Shown here in pieces: positions 1-5,766 of a stretch of DNA of 7,797 bases. This DNA comes from Candidatus Bathycorpusculum fermentans (GTDB lineage: Archaea > Thermoproteota > Bathyarchaeia > Bathyarchaeales > Bathycorpusculaceae). The DNA lies in the NCBI GenBank assembly GCA_009787175.1, contig WRGM01000102.1:1-7797 (forward strand), written 5' to 3'. The notes under the pieces were generated by a model, which saw only the letters and a program-made list of their open reading frames with translations, was not told the origin of the DNA and did not search any database. Positions within the stretch are counted from its first letter, which is position 1, and the number at the start of each line of letters is the position of its first letter. A program made the position numbers and the translations under genes.

Positions 1-67
1 CGGTATTTTGGTCTCTGTAAGGTGGTAAGTGTGTGAAAAATGATGAAGAAATACGTGACTTAACCAT
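1..67 (-). CDS. Possible 5' end of a gene running off the left edge (doubtful)
   Basis: An ATG on the minus strand at 67 opens a frame of 22 codons (MVKSRISSSFFTHLPPYRDQ...) that reaches the window edge without a stop. An A/T-rich stretch lies just upstream (minus CTTTTTAATGG), but there is no ribosome binding site. Another minus frame is also open to the edge, and a plus frame reading RYFGLCKVVSV ends at 34-36, so this fragment cannot be assigned a coding strand with confidence. No family is recognised. Confidence 0.15.
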   Translation of the reverse strand, partial: MVKSRISSSFFTHLPPYRDQNT

Positions 68-99
68 TAAAAAGAACCGTTAAAACCAAGTGAAATCAC

Positions 100-143
100 A
101 AAAAACCACTCATATATCTATACGTGAACACTCTCGAAAAAAG
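100..143 (-). terminator. T-tracts downstream of the coiled-coil protein gene
   Basis: Read on the minus strand, just past the stop codon at 151, the sequence has two runs of six T residues (CTTCTTTTTTC near 143-133 and GGTTTTTTG near 107-100). Archaeal RNA polymerase commonly ends transcription at oligo-T without needing a hairpin, so these are plausible ends for the mRNA of the gene at 151-699. No convincing stem precedes them. Confidence 0.4.
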
Positions 144-150
144 AAGGTGT

Positions 151-699
151 TTAGTAAATGTATGTTAACGTTACTGTGGTATCAATTGTTTCAGAACCAG
201 TATCCGTATTGCCAAGTACTATCTTTATTGTATCAGGTAGCACGGGGAAGTAGGCTGTTCCGCTATTGCCAACGGTGATTGTTTGATCAAATTCTACGCC
301 GTCATATGTGTATGTTACCTGTATGTATGTCGTATCAGAGGTTGACTCAACTTGTATTTCAATGTAGCCTGCATAGTGCAATTCGTCATCAAATAGAACG
401 GTTTTATCATCTGCTTCCTGCGTATATGATTCCTCGTCTATTAGTACCGCAGAGTTTTCAAGGTTAATAATGCTGGTGTATTCGTTGTTTTCATCTGTTA
501 AATCACTGATTTGCGTTTCATAATCAGAAACTTTGTCAGTGAGGCTGGCTACTTGATTCTGTAAATTGGCTATTTGATCTTCTAGGTCATCTACGTCTGG
601 TTGATTGTAATTGTTTACAATGGCGGCAATGAGACCTACTGCGAGTATTATGCATATTATGCCTAACGCATTTATCATAATGTTATTGCTTTTAGTCAT
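151..699 (-). CDS. Membrane-anchored coiled-coil protein of unknown function
   Basis: No family is recognised. From the ATG at 699 the product is 182 residues (MTKSNNIMINALG...). A hydrophobic segment at about residues 7-28 looks like an uncleaved N-terminal anchor. It is followed by a heptad-like, Asp/Gln/Leu-rich stretch (about 36-75) predicted to be a coiled coil, and then a Thr/Tyr/Val-rich, beta-prone domain of about 90 residues ending TLTYIY. The acidic, cysteine-free exterior part suggests display outside the cell. An in-frame GTG at 711 would add four residues. I prefer 699 because GTGA lies 8 nt before it, matching the GTGA placed before the protease gene at 2084. The gene stands alone, with a TATA-like stretch upstream (minus CCTATATTTTGG, about 797-786). 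It could be a surface or adhesion component; that is inference. Confidence 0.72.
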   Translation of the reverse strand: MTKSNNIMINALGIICIILAVGLIAAIVNNYNQPDVDDLEDQIANLQNQVASLTDKVSDYETQISDLTDENNEYTSIINLENSAVLIDEESYTQEADDKTVLFDDELHYAGYIEIQVESTSDTTYIQVTYTYDGVEFDQTITVGNSGTAYFPVLPDTIKIVLGNTDTGSETIDTTVTLTYIY

Positions 700-949
700 T
701 TTAATTTTCACATTCCATTTTTTAGTCGATAAAACAGTGAACTGGATAAAAGGGTTTTTCCCAAATTGTTCCCTACGTTACTCCCAAAATATAGGAAAAC
801 TATTCTATACAAGAAAGAAAATGACAACAAAAAAATGATGATAACTTAGAGTAATTGTGATTTTTTTAGAGGATGTATCTTGTTTGTATTTGGTGTTGCG
901 CTAATTAAGAAATTTATTAAATGATTTCGTAGAAGAAGGAGGGTGTATG

Positions 950-1423
950 TTAGTATTTTAGGTGCATGTATAGTAGCACAGAGAGAGCGGCGAGTTCGAA
1001 TATGTCCGGTAGGACTATGAATGGGCCTAGGCCTGATGCGAAGAAGGAGAATATGCCTGTTATAAAGGGGTTTGCTACTATGTCTTTTAGTAGGAAGGCG
1101 AATCCGAAAACGATTAAGCCAAAGGCAAACTCGGATCTTGTTTTTCTATATACATTTATGAAGATCATTGAGAGAATTAGTAGTAATGCTATATTTACAG
1201 TCGAGAGTATGGCGTGTGCGTAATAGAAGAATTCAAAATCATATAGTGTAAAATAAGTTGGCGGTCTTTGTGGAGGCGTATATAGTACAGATGCAGCCCA
1301 GAATGCGGCAAATAGACTAACTAGTATTATTAATACTAGAAGAAGAATGCCTATTTTGAATGTTAAACCGCTACTGCCACTGCTTCTATTATCACTATTT
1401 GTATTTGACATACTATTTTCCAT
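950..1423 (-). CDS. Small four-helix membrane protein paired with a winged-helix regulator
   Basis: A 157-residue integral membrane protein. After a polar Ser/Asn-rich N-terminus (1-20) there are four hydrophobic segments, at about 22-46, 67-92, 98-118 and 133-154, and a short tail ending MHLKY. An aromatic/proline loop (PPQRPPTYF, about 50-58) separates helices 1 and 2. The pattern (helix, short basic YRKTRSEF loop, helix, acidic PDIFE before the last helix) resembles archaeal small membrane proteins encoded next to winged-helix genes, such as DUF7521-type proteins; that likeness is from memory and unverified. The start at 1423 sits 20 nt after the upstream gene's stop, with GGGG 11 nt before the ATG. 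An internal ATG at 1411 is a weaker choice. Co-transcription with the gene at 1444-1746 is likely. Function is unknown; regulator partner or signal-sensing membrane subunit is inference. Confidence 0.72.
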   Translation of the reverse strand: MENSMSNTNSDNRSSGSSGLTFKIGILLLVLIILVSLFAAFWAASVLYTPPQRPPTYFTLYDFEFFYYAHAILSTVNIALLLILSMIFINVYRKTRSEFAFGLIVFGFAFLLKDIVANPFITGIFSFFASGLGPFIVLPDIFELAALSVLLYMHLKY

Positions 1424-1443
1424 TTTGTGTTATGCCCCTTTTT

Positions 1444-1746
1444 TTACTTTTTCCTAATTTTATTACTAATCTCCTCAAATAGGCTGTAATTCTCTTCCAT
1501 TACCTGAGAAAGAAAATATGTAACACCATATCGGTCACCTATGGATGTTACTAGACGGTTTTTTTCTAAAACATCTAAATGATGTCGCATTGTTTTATAA
1601 TCCATGCCTAACAATGTTGCAAATTGATTAGCATTTTGTGGTTTTTCTCTTAGAGCTTCAATAATTTTAACTCTAGTAACTCCGCCACGCGTACCCGCTA
1701 TTAACCAGCCAAGTAGATACTTTAGTGAACGAGTATTACTAGACAA
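1444..1746 (-). CDS. Winged-helix (ArsR-like) DNA-binding protein
   Basis: A 100-residue single-domain transcription regulator. Residues 20-65 form the helix-turn-helix core: GVTRVKIIEALREKP is the usual first helix of archaeal ArsR-like winged helices, NANQFATLLGMD is helix 2, and YKTMRHHLDVLEKNRLV is the recognition helix. Residues 66-80 (TSIGDRYGVTYFLS) are the wing, followed by a charged C-terminal helix. There are no metal-binding cysteines, so metal sensing is unlikely. The start is a TTG at 1746: an in-frame TGA lies two codons upstream, the next methionine is inside the domain, and AGGT is placed 9 nt before the TTG. It is the first gene of a unit with the membrane protein at 950-1423 and diverges from the protease gene across a 337-nt spacer, so it may control its own unit or the divergent gene (inference). 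Confidence 0.85.
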   Translation of the reverse strand: MSSNTRSLKYLLGWLIAGTRGGVTRVKIIEALREKPQNANQFATLLGMDYKTMRHHLDVLEKNRLVTSIGDRYGVTYFLSQVMEENYSLFEEISNKIRKK

Positions 1747-2083
1747 ATTTCAACAACCTACAATTTTTTTCTTTATGTTAATACATCATCATCTTCAGTT
1801 AAGGTAATAAACGTTCACCCTTTTAAGAAAAGAACCATTTTAAAAAAAATGCGATAAAAAACTTTTATAATAAAGTGAATATTTGGGGTAAATTTGGGTA
1901 TTATTTTGAAATTCATTTAATAACAAATATTGCCACTAAAATATCTGAAGCACCGGGAAGAGTAAAACGTGAAAAATAGCTATAAACGTCTGCACGCTAG
2001 TCATATAGCTCCAAATAAACGTCATCCTCCAATTCTTCTCGGTGCATTTTTTAACAACCAAGAAAATATTAAAGTGAACAAAC
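1747..2083. promoter_or_regulatory. Divergent intergenic region with candidate promoters
   Basis: This AT-rich spacer separates the winged-helix gene (minus) from the protease gene (plus). Two TATA-like boxes face the protease: TTTTATAA at 1863-1870 and TTTAATAA at 1916-1923, which would give leaders of roughly 190 and 140 nt. GTGA at 2074-2077 lies 6 nt before the protease ATG and is the likely ribosome binding site. On the minus strand a T-rich TTTTTTATCG near 1850-1860 could serve the regulator. A 40-codon open frame (1969-2091) is described separately. No convincing operator palindrome was found. Confidence 0.35.
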
Positions 2084-2091
2084 ATGACTGA
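1969..2091 (+). CDS. Possible 40-residue leader ORF overlapping the protease start
   Basis: A GTG at 1969 opens 40 codons (VKNSYKRLHASHIAPNKRHP...) that stop at 2089-2091, so the stop codon lies 3 nt beyond the protease ATG in another frame. The peptide is basic, with many His, Asn and Lys residues, and matches no family I know. GGGAAG lies about 9 nt before the GTG and could serve as a weak ribosome binding site. The overlapping arrangement would suit translational coupling with the protease, but an untranslated leader that happens to be open is at least as likely. Confidence 0.2.
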   Translation: MKNSYKRLHASHIAPNKRHPPILLGAFFNNQENIKVNKHD

Positions 2092-3631
2092 AACACCTGA
2101 AAATCAAAATGAAGCAACGGATACATCATTAGAGCAGTCACAAGCAGAAGAGCAGGATATAACGTCAGAAACAGTAGAAACAGTAACCCAGCAAGAAGAG
2201 GTGTCAGAAACACAAATACCCCAGTCTGTAGATGACCCAGTAAATATAACCCCTTCAATAGCAGACTCTGAAGATGGGCATTGTATACAATGTGGTGAAT
2301 CTATTGAAAGTATGTACTGTAATCATTGCGGTACATATAATGAGCCTGAGCAGGCACCGTTTGAACCTGACCCTATAGATAACAGTATACCGCCTCCTGT
2401 TCCTCCGACAACTTCAGTACCGCGTGGTCATAGGCGAAAATCGGGGAATACTACAAATGTTGTATTAGCATTACTTGCTATCTGTCTTTTAACTGTAAGT
2501 TTACTAGGTTATGCTGCGACGTATTCAATGTTTAATGATAAATTTAATGATTTGCAAAGTCAACTTTCTTCCACGCAGGAAAGTTTTAGTAATCTTAATG
2601 ATAGACTTAATACTTTGCAGAGTCAACTACAACTTGCTCAGTTAAATACACAGCAAAATAGTATTGATGTAAATACTAATTCAAATAATGTTGACGTGCT
2701 AGATATTTCTGCGTTATATCAAAAAGTTAGAGAATCCGTAGTTGTAGTCCAATGTCTTGTACCGCAATATAGTTGGTTTGGCTACCAAATAGGCTACAGC
2801 ACACAGCAGGGTAGCGGTTTTGTAACAACAGCTAGTGGTCAACAGGTAATTGTTACAAATAATCATGTAATTAACTCGGGAAGTAATATAACAGTAACCT
2901 TTGCAGATGGCTCAAGTTATTCAGCTACCGTTTTAGGCTCTGATGCATACGCAGATTTGGCTATATTAAAAGTAAATAACATACCCTCCAGTGTACCCTC
3001 CTTAAAACTTGTTAGCTCATCAACATTAAATGCTGGCGATGCCGTAATTGCAATAGGTTCTCCTTATGGACTTACGGGTACTATAACTACAGGAATTATC
3101 AGCGCTTTAGGAAGAACTATAACCGAGTCAATAAACAATCGTGCTATAACCATTGCAGATGTTATTCAAACTACAGCTGAAATTAACCACGGCAACTCAG
3201 GCGGACCACTAATTAACTATAAAGGAGAAGTTGTAGGTATAACTACAGCAACCGTTAGCAACTCACAAGGCTTAGGCTTTGCAATCTCTTCAGATACTAT
3301 ACTGCGCGAAATAGATGCACTTATAAACACAGGTAAATACACCCAACATCCGGCATTAGGCATTTCAGGAAGAGACATGACATTACAATTAGCACAATCT
3401 ATGAACATAGATACAACATACGGCTGGCTAGTAGAAACAGCCACAGAGAGCAGCGGTCTTAAAAGCGGTGACATCATTATAAAAGCAGGCAGCACAACAA
3501 TAACAAACCTAGATGATTTACTTACATACCTTGAACGCAACACATCACCCGGACAATACGCTGAATTCACAGTCATACGAAACGGACAACAAGAAACAGT
3601 AACAGTATACATAACATCGCTTAGCACATAA
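2084..3631 (+). CDS. htrA: Membrane-anchored HtrA-type serine protease with zinc ribbon and PDZ domain
   Basis: A 515-residue protease of the HtrA/Deg (S1C, trypsin-fold) family. Order of domains: an acidic disordered N-terminus (1-65); a zinc ribbon with C67-x2-C70-x8-C79-x2-C82; a proline-rich linker; a basic RGHRRKS patch before one membrane helix (about 125-147); a coiled-coil-like Gln/Ser/Leu stretch (150-190); the protease domain (about 207-415); and a C-terminal PDZ domain (about 420-512). The catalytic triad is intact: His261 in TNNHVI, Asp291 in YADLAIL, and Ser372 in GNSGGPL. By the positive-inside rule the zinc ribbon is cytoplasmic and the protease acts outside, degrading or refolding damaged exported proteins. 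The ATG at 2084 has GTGA 6 nt upstream. The gene is monocistronic and convergent with the tRNA. Its last third is richer in A and C at codon third positions than its middle. The family call is firm; the substrate is unknown. Confidence 0.95.
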   Translation: MTETPENQNEATDTSLEQSQAEEQDITSETVETVTQQEEVSETQIPQSVDDPVNITPSIADSEDGHCIQCGESIESMYCNHCGTYNEPEQAPFEPDPIDNSIPPPVPPTTSVPRGHRRKSGNTTNVVLALLAICLLTVSLLGYAATYSMFNDKFNDLQSQLSSTQESFSNLNDRLNTLQSQLQLAQLNTQQNSIDVNTNSNNVDVLDISALYQKVRESVVVVQCLVPQYSWFGYQIGYSTQQGSGFVTTASGQQVIVTNNHVINSGSNITVTFADGSSYSATVLGSDAYADLAILKVNNIPSSVPSLKLVSSSTLNAGDAVIAIGSPYGLTGTITTGIISALGRTITESINNRAITIADVIQTTAEINHGNSGGPLINYKGEVVGITTATVSNSQGLGFAISSDTILREIDALINTGKYTQHPALGISGRDMTLQLAQSMNIDTTYGWLVETATESSGLKSGDIIIKAGSTTITNLDDLLTYLERNTSPGQYAEFTVIRNGQQETVTVYITSLST

Positions 3632-3649
3632 CAATTAACCTCCCTTCTA

Positions 3650-3669
3650 TTTTTATAGCCAACTTTTTT
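3650..3669 (+). terminator. Oligo-T terminator of the protease gene
   Basis: Two T-runs, five at 3650-3654 and six at 3664-3669, lie 18-38 nt after the protease stop codon, preceded by a pyrimidine-rich CCTCCCTTC. This fits archaeal intrinsic termination at T-tracts. On the opposite strand the short gap to the tRNA end (3717) also has T-runs, so both convergent transcripts can end inside this 85-nt spacer. Confidence 0.5.
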
Positions 3670-3716
3670 CCTACAAAAATTAAGAACAAAATTCTACAAA
3701 ATAACTCATTAAAAGA

Positions 3717-3803
3717 TGGCGCGGGATGTGGGATTTGAACCCACGCGGCCTTTCGACCACAGACTTAGCAGGCCTGCTCCATACCAGGCTTGGAGAATCC
3801 CGC
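3717..3803 (-). tRNA. tRNA-Ser (anticodon GCT, reads AGY), CCA encoded
   Basis: Read on the minus strand from 3803, the gene folds into a full class II tRNA. The acceptor stem is GCGGGAT/ATCCCGC. The D-arm pairs TCC with GGA. The anticodon stem CAGGC/GTCTG closes the loop CTGCTAA, with anticodon GCT at 3769-3767. The long variable arm is GGTC-GAAA-GGCC, and the T-arm is GTGGG-TTCAAAT-CCCAC. The discriminator is G (3720), as is usual for tRNA-Ser, and CCA is encoded at 3719-3717, directly followed by TCTTTT (3716-3711), a likely terminator. There is no intron. The long variable arm, anticodon and discriminator agree on serine. An imperfect inverted repeat lies directly upstream in the expected promoter position. 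Confidence 0.96.
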
Positions 3804-3807
3804 ACGC

Positions 3808-3836
3808 GCTAAACTGAATACATTATCAGTTTTAGC
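3808..3836. repeat. Imperfect inverted repeat just upstream of tRNA-Ser
   Basis: GCTAAACTGA (3808-3817) and TCAGTTTTAGC (3826-3836) are complementary over ten pairs with one bulged T, separated by the 8-nt spacer ATACATTA. The repeat lies 5-33 nt upstream of the tRNA 5' end on the minus strand, where the TATA element of an archaeal tRNA promoter is expected. It may be a hairpin in a precursor leader or a protein-binding site. The role is unknown. Confidence 0.5.
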
Positions 3837-3885
3837 CAACCATATTAACTGTATACAAATTAAACCTTTCTGACAGCCAGTCATA

Positions 3886-3921
3886 AGTGTTTCCTTGAAA
3901 ACACTGACGAAATATTCAAGG
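3886..3921 (-). other. Interleaved inverted repeats, possible pseudoknot 3' of mscS
   Basis: On the minus strand four 7-nt segments occur in the order CCTTGAA, AGTGTTT, TTCAAGG, AAACACT. The first pairs with the third and the second with the fourth, the a-b-a'-b' order of an H-type pseudoknot. The second and third segments share one base. On the plus strand the same bases form a simple hairpin, AGTGTTT-CCTTGA-AAACACT (3886-3905). The site lies 62-97 nt beyond the mscS stop codon and upstream of the tRNA, so it could mark the mscS 3' end. No T-run follows directly. Confidence 0.4.
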
Positions 3922-3982
3922 TAACTTTCTTTAGGCAGGCGAGATTTATTGATGATGAAGTATCGTTGTGGTGTTGGTTACG

Positions 3983-4801
3983 TCACTGTTTTTGTTGGTT
4001 TTTTAGTTTTGTTCTCTCTTCATCCCAGAGTTTGAAAATTTGGTTAACGATTTGTGATCGCATTTTAAAGATTTCGTTTGTGTCTGATGTATAAAAGTAG
4101 ACAGTATAAACTCTTTCGACCGCTGTTGAACGTGTTAGAGTACAGAATGGGTTTTTTGGGAAATGATACTTGTAGAGGGCAAATGTTGTGTCAAAGATTT
4201 CTAAAAGTTTTTCTGAGGAAACTAGATGATCAAAACCGATTTCAAAGGTGTAACAGTAAATGTTGCCGTTATGGGCAGTTTCATAAAGATAGTTAGTTAT
4301 GTCACGTTCAAGTATTTGTAAATTACTTATTGCAACAGTGTTGTTACCGACAGTTCGTACTTTAGCATAATTTAAAGTAACTTCTTGTGCTATGCCTTCA
4401 ACTGTTCCAATTTTAACATAATCACCCACTTTAAATGGTCGAGCTGCTAAAAGATAGAGTCCCGCAATAAAATTACCTATAGTTTTTTGAGAAGCAAAAC
4501 CTAACGCTGCTCCACCAACAGCAGAGAAAGATATGAGCAATTCAGAGGGCAACCCGCCAACTCTGCTTACTGCAATCAATAAACCGACTAAAATTAGAAT
4601 TCTAAATGTTAACACTAACTTGTTTGTAGTGTTTGGATCCAGTTTTGCCCTTTTAGAAAAACGTGTCAAATATACTGTTATAAAACGCTCTACAAGGACG
4701 CCTATAGTAAAAATTAATAGCAACGAAATAATTTGCGTTGGGACTCCAAAAAAGCCATTTACTTGCTCTGTTATTGTAGGTATTGGTTCATATGTAGACA
4801 T
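3983..4801 (-). CDS. mscS: MscS-family mechanosensitive ion channel
   Basis: A 272-residue small-conductance mechanosensitive channel that opens under membrane tension and releases solutes on osmotic downshift. Two membrane helices (about 23-45 and 64-80) precede the pore-lining TM3 region (about 89-121), which has the family's Gly/Ala-rich pattern SAVGGAALGFASQKTIGNF followed by IAGLYLLAARPFKVGDYVKIG. The beta domain follows (EGIAQEVTLNYAKVRT, NNTVAISN, about 125-160), then an alpha/beta cytoplasmic vestibule domain (about 176-258) and a charged tail. The length is close to that of E. coli MscS (286), so this is a minimal member. The ATG at 4801 is the first residue of the natural open frame; the ribosome binding site is weak (GATAGTGT). 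A TATA-like TTATTATATTG (minus, about 4893-4880) could drive it. The gene is single, with no obvious partners. Confidence 0.95.
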   Translation of the reverse strand: MSTYEPIPTITEQVNGFFGVPTQIISLLLIFTIGVLVERFITVYLTRFSKRAKLDPNTTNKLVLTFRILILVGLLIAVSRVGGLPSELLISFSAVGGAALGFASQKTIGNFIAGLYLLAARPFKVGDYVKIGTVEGIAQEVTLNYAKVRTVGNNTVAISNLQILERDITNYLYETAHNGNIYCYTFEIGFDHLVSSEKLLEIFDTTFALYKYHFPKNPFCTLTRSTAVERVYTVYFYTSDTNEIFKMRSQIVNQIFKLWDEERTKLKNQQKQ

Positions 4802-5223
4802 ACACTATCAAATAATAGTTATCCTAAACATGTACTATAACTCTTTCTATAATCAAAAACCGTTTAAGCGACTACAATCAATATAATAATAAGTTACAAC
4901 ATCATTTTATCAACTTTTAGAGAGTTGTGGGTTAAGTATGGTTACATAAAAAGGGTAGTTTTTTAGATATTATCTAAATGGCAATCAGAGGAAAAAGTAC
5001 TCACTCTGATATAGCTAGTGGTTATCAGCATGTTTTCAAGGGGTACTTTAGTTTACGACAAACTTTAGCATGCTTAAGAGCAAAATTACGCTACAGCATT
5101 CCAGTATTGTTATTCTGCGAAATTTCTCATTGGGATAACTTCTAGCGTTTCATACTTCAGCTAAACTTCCCAATAGAAAATAACTTATTTTTGCTTATTT
5201 CAGTTTCGTAATAAGAACCTGCC
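4802..5223. other. 422-nt stretch without a confident gene
   Basis: This holds the mscS promoter region on its left and the fringe of decayed mobile DNA on its right. A 55-codon plus-strand frame (4978-5145) is listed separately. ATTGGGA near 5128-5134 and TCCCAAT near 5167-5173 form a 7-bp inverted repeat with a 32-nt loop. The 5146-5223 part lies just outside the minus-strand transposase fragment and may contain its terminal repeat, but with no second copy in the window that cannot be shown. Confidence 0.4.
4978..5145 (+). CDS. Possible 55-residue ORF, unrecognised
   Basis: An ATG at 4978, directly after an in-frame TAA, opens 55 codons to a TAG at 5143-5145 (MAIRGKSTHSDIASGYQHVF... ending SHWDNF). 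The composition is protein-like, with Arg/Lys, aromatic residues and a hydrophobic IPVLLF stretch, but I recognise no family. There is no ribosome binding site at normal spacing; an AT-rich TTTAGATATTAT upstream could be a promoter for a leaderless message. It may equally be a decayed remnant in the mobile-element fringe. Confidence 0.22.
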   Translation: MAIRGKSTHSDIASGYQHVFKGYFSLRQTLACLRAKLRYSIPVLLFCEISHWDNF

Positions 5224-5533
5224 TCAATAGCAGAGCCTCCTAAGCAGAGTTGTTGACTGTGCAATCATTATCATATTTTCTTCTGATCTTGTACTTATTT
5301 CATAATCCTTAGACAACCTTCTAAACCATGTCAACCAGCTAAGCGTGCGCTCCACACACCAACACTTAGACAAAACCTTCCAACCTTTTGGCACAATCTT
5401 CTCAGAAATATCACATCTTTACCCAAAGATAAAACAAAATCCACAAACGACCCCCTAAACCCCGCATCCCCCCAAACACCCAAAAATGAAGGATACTTTA
5501 GAAGAACAGACCTAAAAACGCCACAACCAGCAA
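5224..5533 (-). pseudogene. IS5-family transposase, 3' fragment with a frameshift
   Basis: Only the C-terminal part of a DDE transposase remains. Read on the minus strand from about 5533, the first frame gives GVFRSVLLKYPSF, then LGVWGDAGFRGSFVDFVLSL (second catalytic Asp in GDAGFRG). Near 5404-5410 the frame shifts by one base, and the protein continues as SEKIVPKGWKVL, then CVERTLSWLTWFRRLSKDYE (catalytic Glu in VERT) and TTLLRRLCY, to a TGA at 5226-5224. The V-E-R-T-x-x-W-L-x-x-x-R-R-L-x-K-D-Y-E block is characteristic of IS5-family transposases. The N-terminal half, with the first catalytic Asp, is missing, cut off where the plus-strand fragment begins (about 5535). It cannot be active. 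The position of the lost base is approximate. Confidence 0.85.
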
Positions 5534-5534
5534 T

Positions 5535-5746
5535 CGGCACACTTTAAAAATGCAGTTGATTGTTAATCGTCAAACTGGCGACGTCATATGTACTGCATAC
5601 GCAGAGGGTAGTATGCATGATTTTAAACTTTACCAAGGTAGTGAGAGTAGTTTTGTTTCTGAAAGGGTTTTGTTTTTAGGTGATAGTGGTGGGTATCAAG
5701 GAATTTTAAAACTGCATAGGAATAGTGAGATTCCTAAGAAAAAACC
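5535..5746 (+). pseudogene. IS5-family (DDE_Tnp_4-like) transposase, middle part, 5' truncated and interrupted
   Basis: In-frame protein starts at RHTLKMQLIVNRQTG (5535 onward), the conserved strand before the second catalytic Asp in this IS5 subgroup. It continues through CTAYAEGSMHDFKLY and LGDSGGYQGILKLHRNS (second Asp; the usual D-x-GYQG has one extra Gly here) to PKKKP, where the inner insertion begins at 5747. The ATG at 5550 is internal to the domain, so a gene called from there would be an artefact, as would the residues read past 5746 into the inserted element. The N-terminal half and first catalytic Asp are absent: a minus-strand fragment of another transposase replaces them. The rest of the gene resumes at 7142. 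Confidence 0.85.
5738..5746. repeat. Target site duplication, left copy (GAAAAAACC)
   Basis: The 9-bp sequence GAAAAAACC directly precedes the left terminal repeat and recurs exactly at 7133-7141 after the right one. Deleting the element plus one copy restores the transposase frame (PKKKP then KGGELSF), which shows this is the true duplication made at insertion. Confidence 0.93.
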
Positions 5747-5765
5747 GACTTTGGGACATAAGTGT
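5747..5765 (+). repeat. Left terminal inverted repeat of the inner IS
   Basis: GACTTTGGGACATAAGTGT matches the complement of 7114-7132 at 18 of 19 positions (A/G difference at the second base). Matching continues weakly for four more bases (GTTA against TTTA). The repeat ends one base before the transposase stop codon. Confidence 0.93.
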
Positions 5766-5766
5766 G

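Noticed and set aside
744..774. GGGTTTTTCCC hairpin and repeated GGGAA motifs upstream of the coiled-coil protein gene
   Set aside because: The stem is only three pairs and no known riboswitch or operator pattern fits.
835..875. C/D box small RNA suggested by ATGATGAT
   Set aside because: No CTGA D-box or second C'/D' pair follows at normal spacing; the same holds for similar motifs near 39 and 3949.
936..962. Strong plus-strand ribosome-binding-site-like AGAAGGAGGGTGT before an ATG at 948
   Set aside because: The frame stops after four codons; the purine run is the complement of sequence just downstream of the minus-strand membrane protein gene.
3717..3803. tRNA gene as an integration site for the mobile region
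   Set aside because: No repeat of the tRNA 3' part was found elsewhere in the window, and no integrase gene is present.
5331..5540. A 69-residue minus-strand gene
   Set aside because: It mixes the real frame of the IS5 fragment (KYPSFLGVWGDAGFRG) with out-of-frame sequence after the shift near 5404-5410; it is listed as part of the pseudogene.
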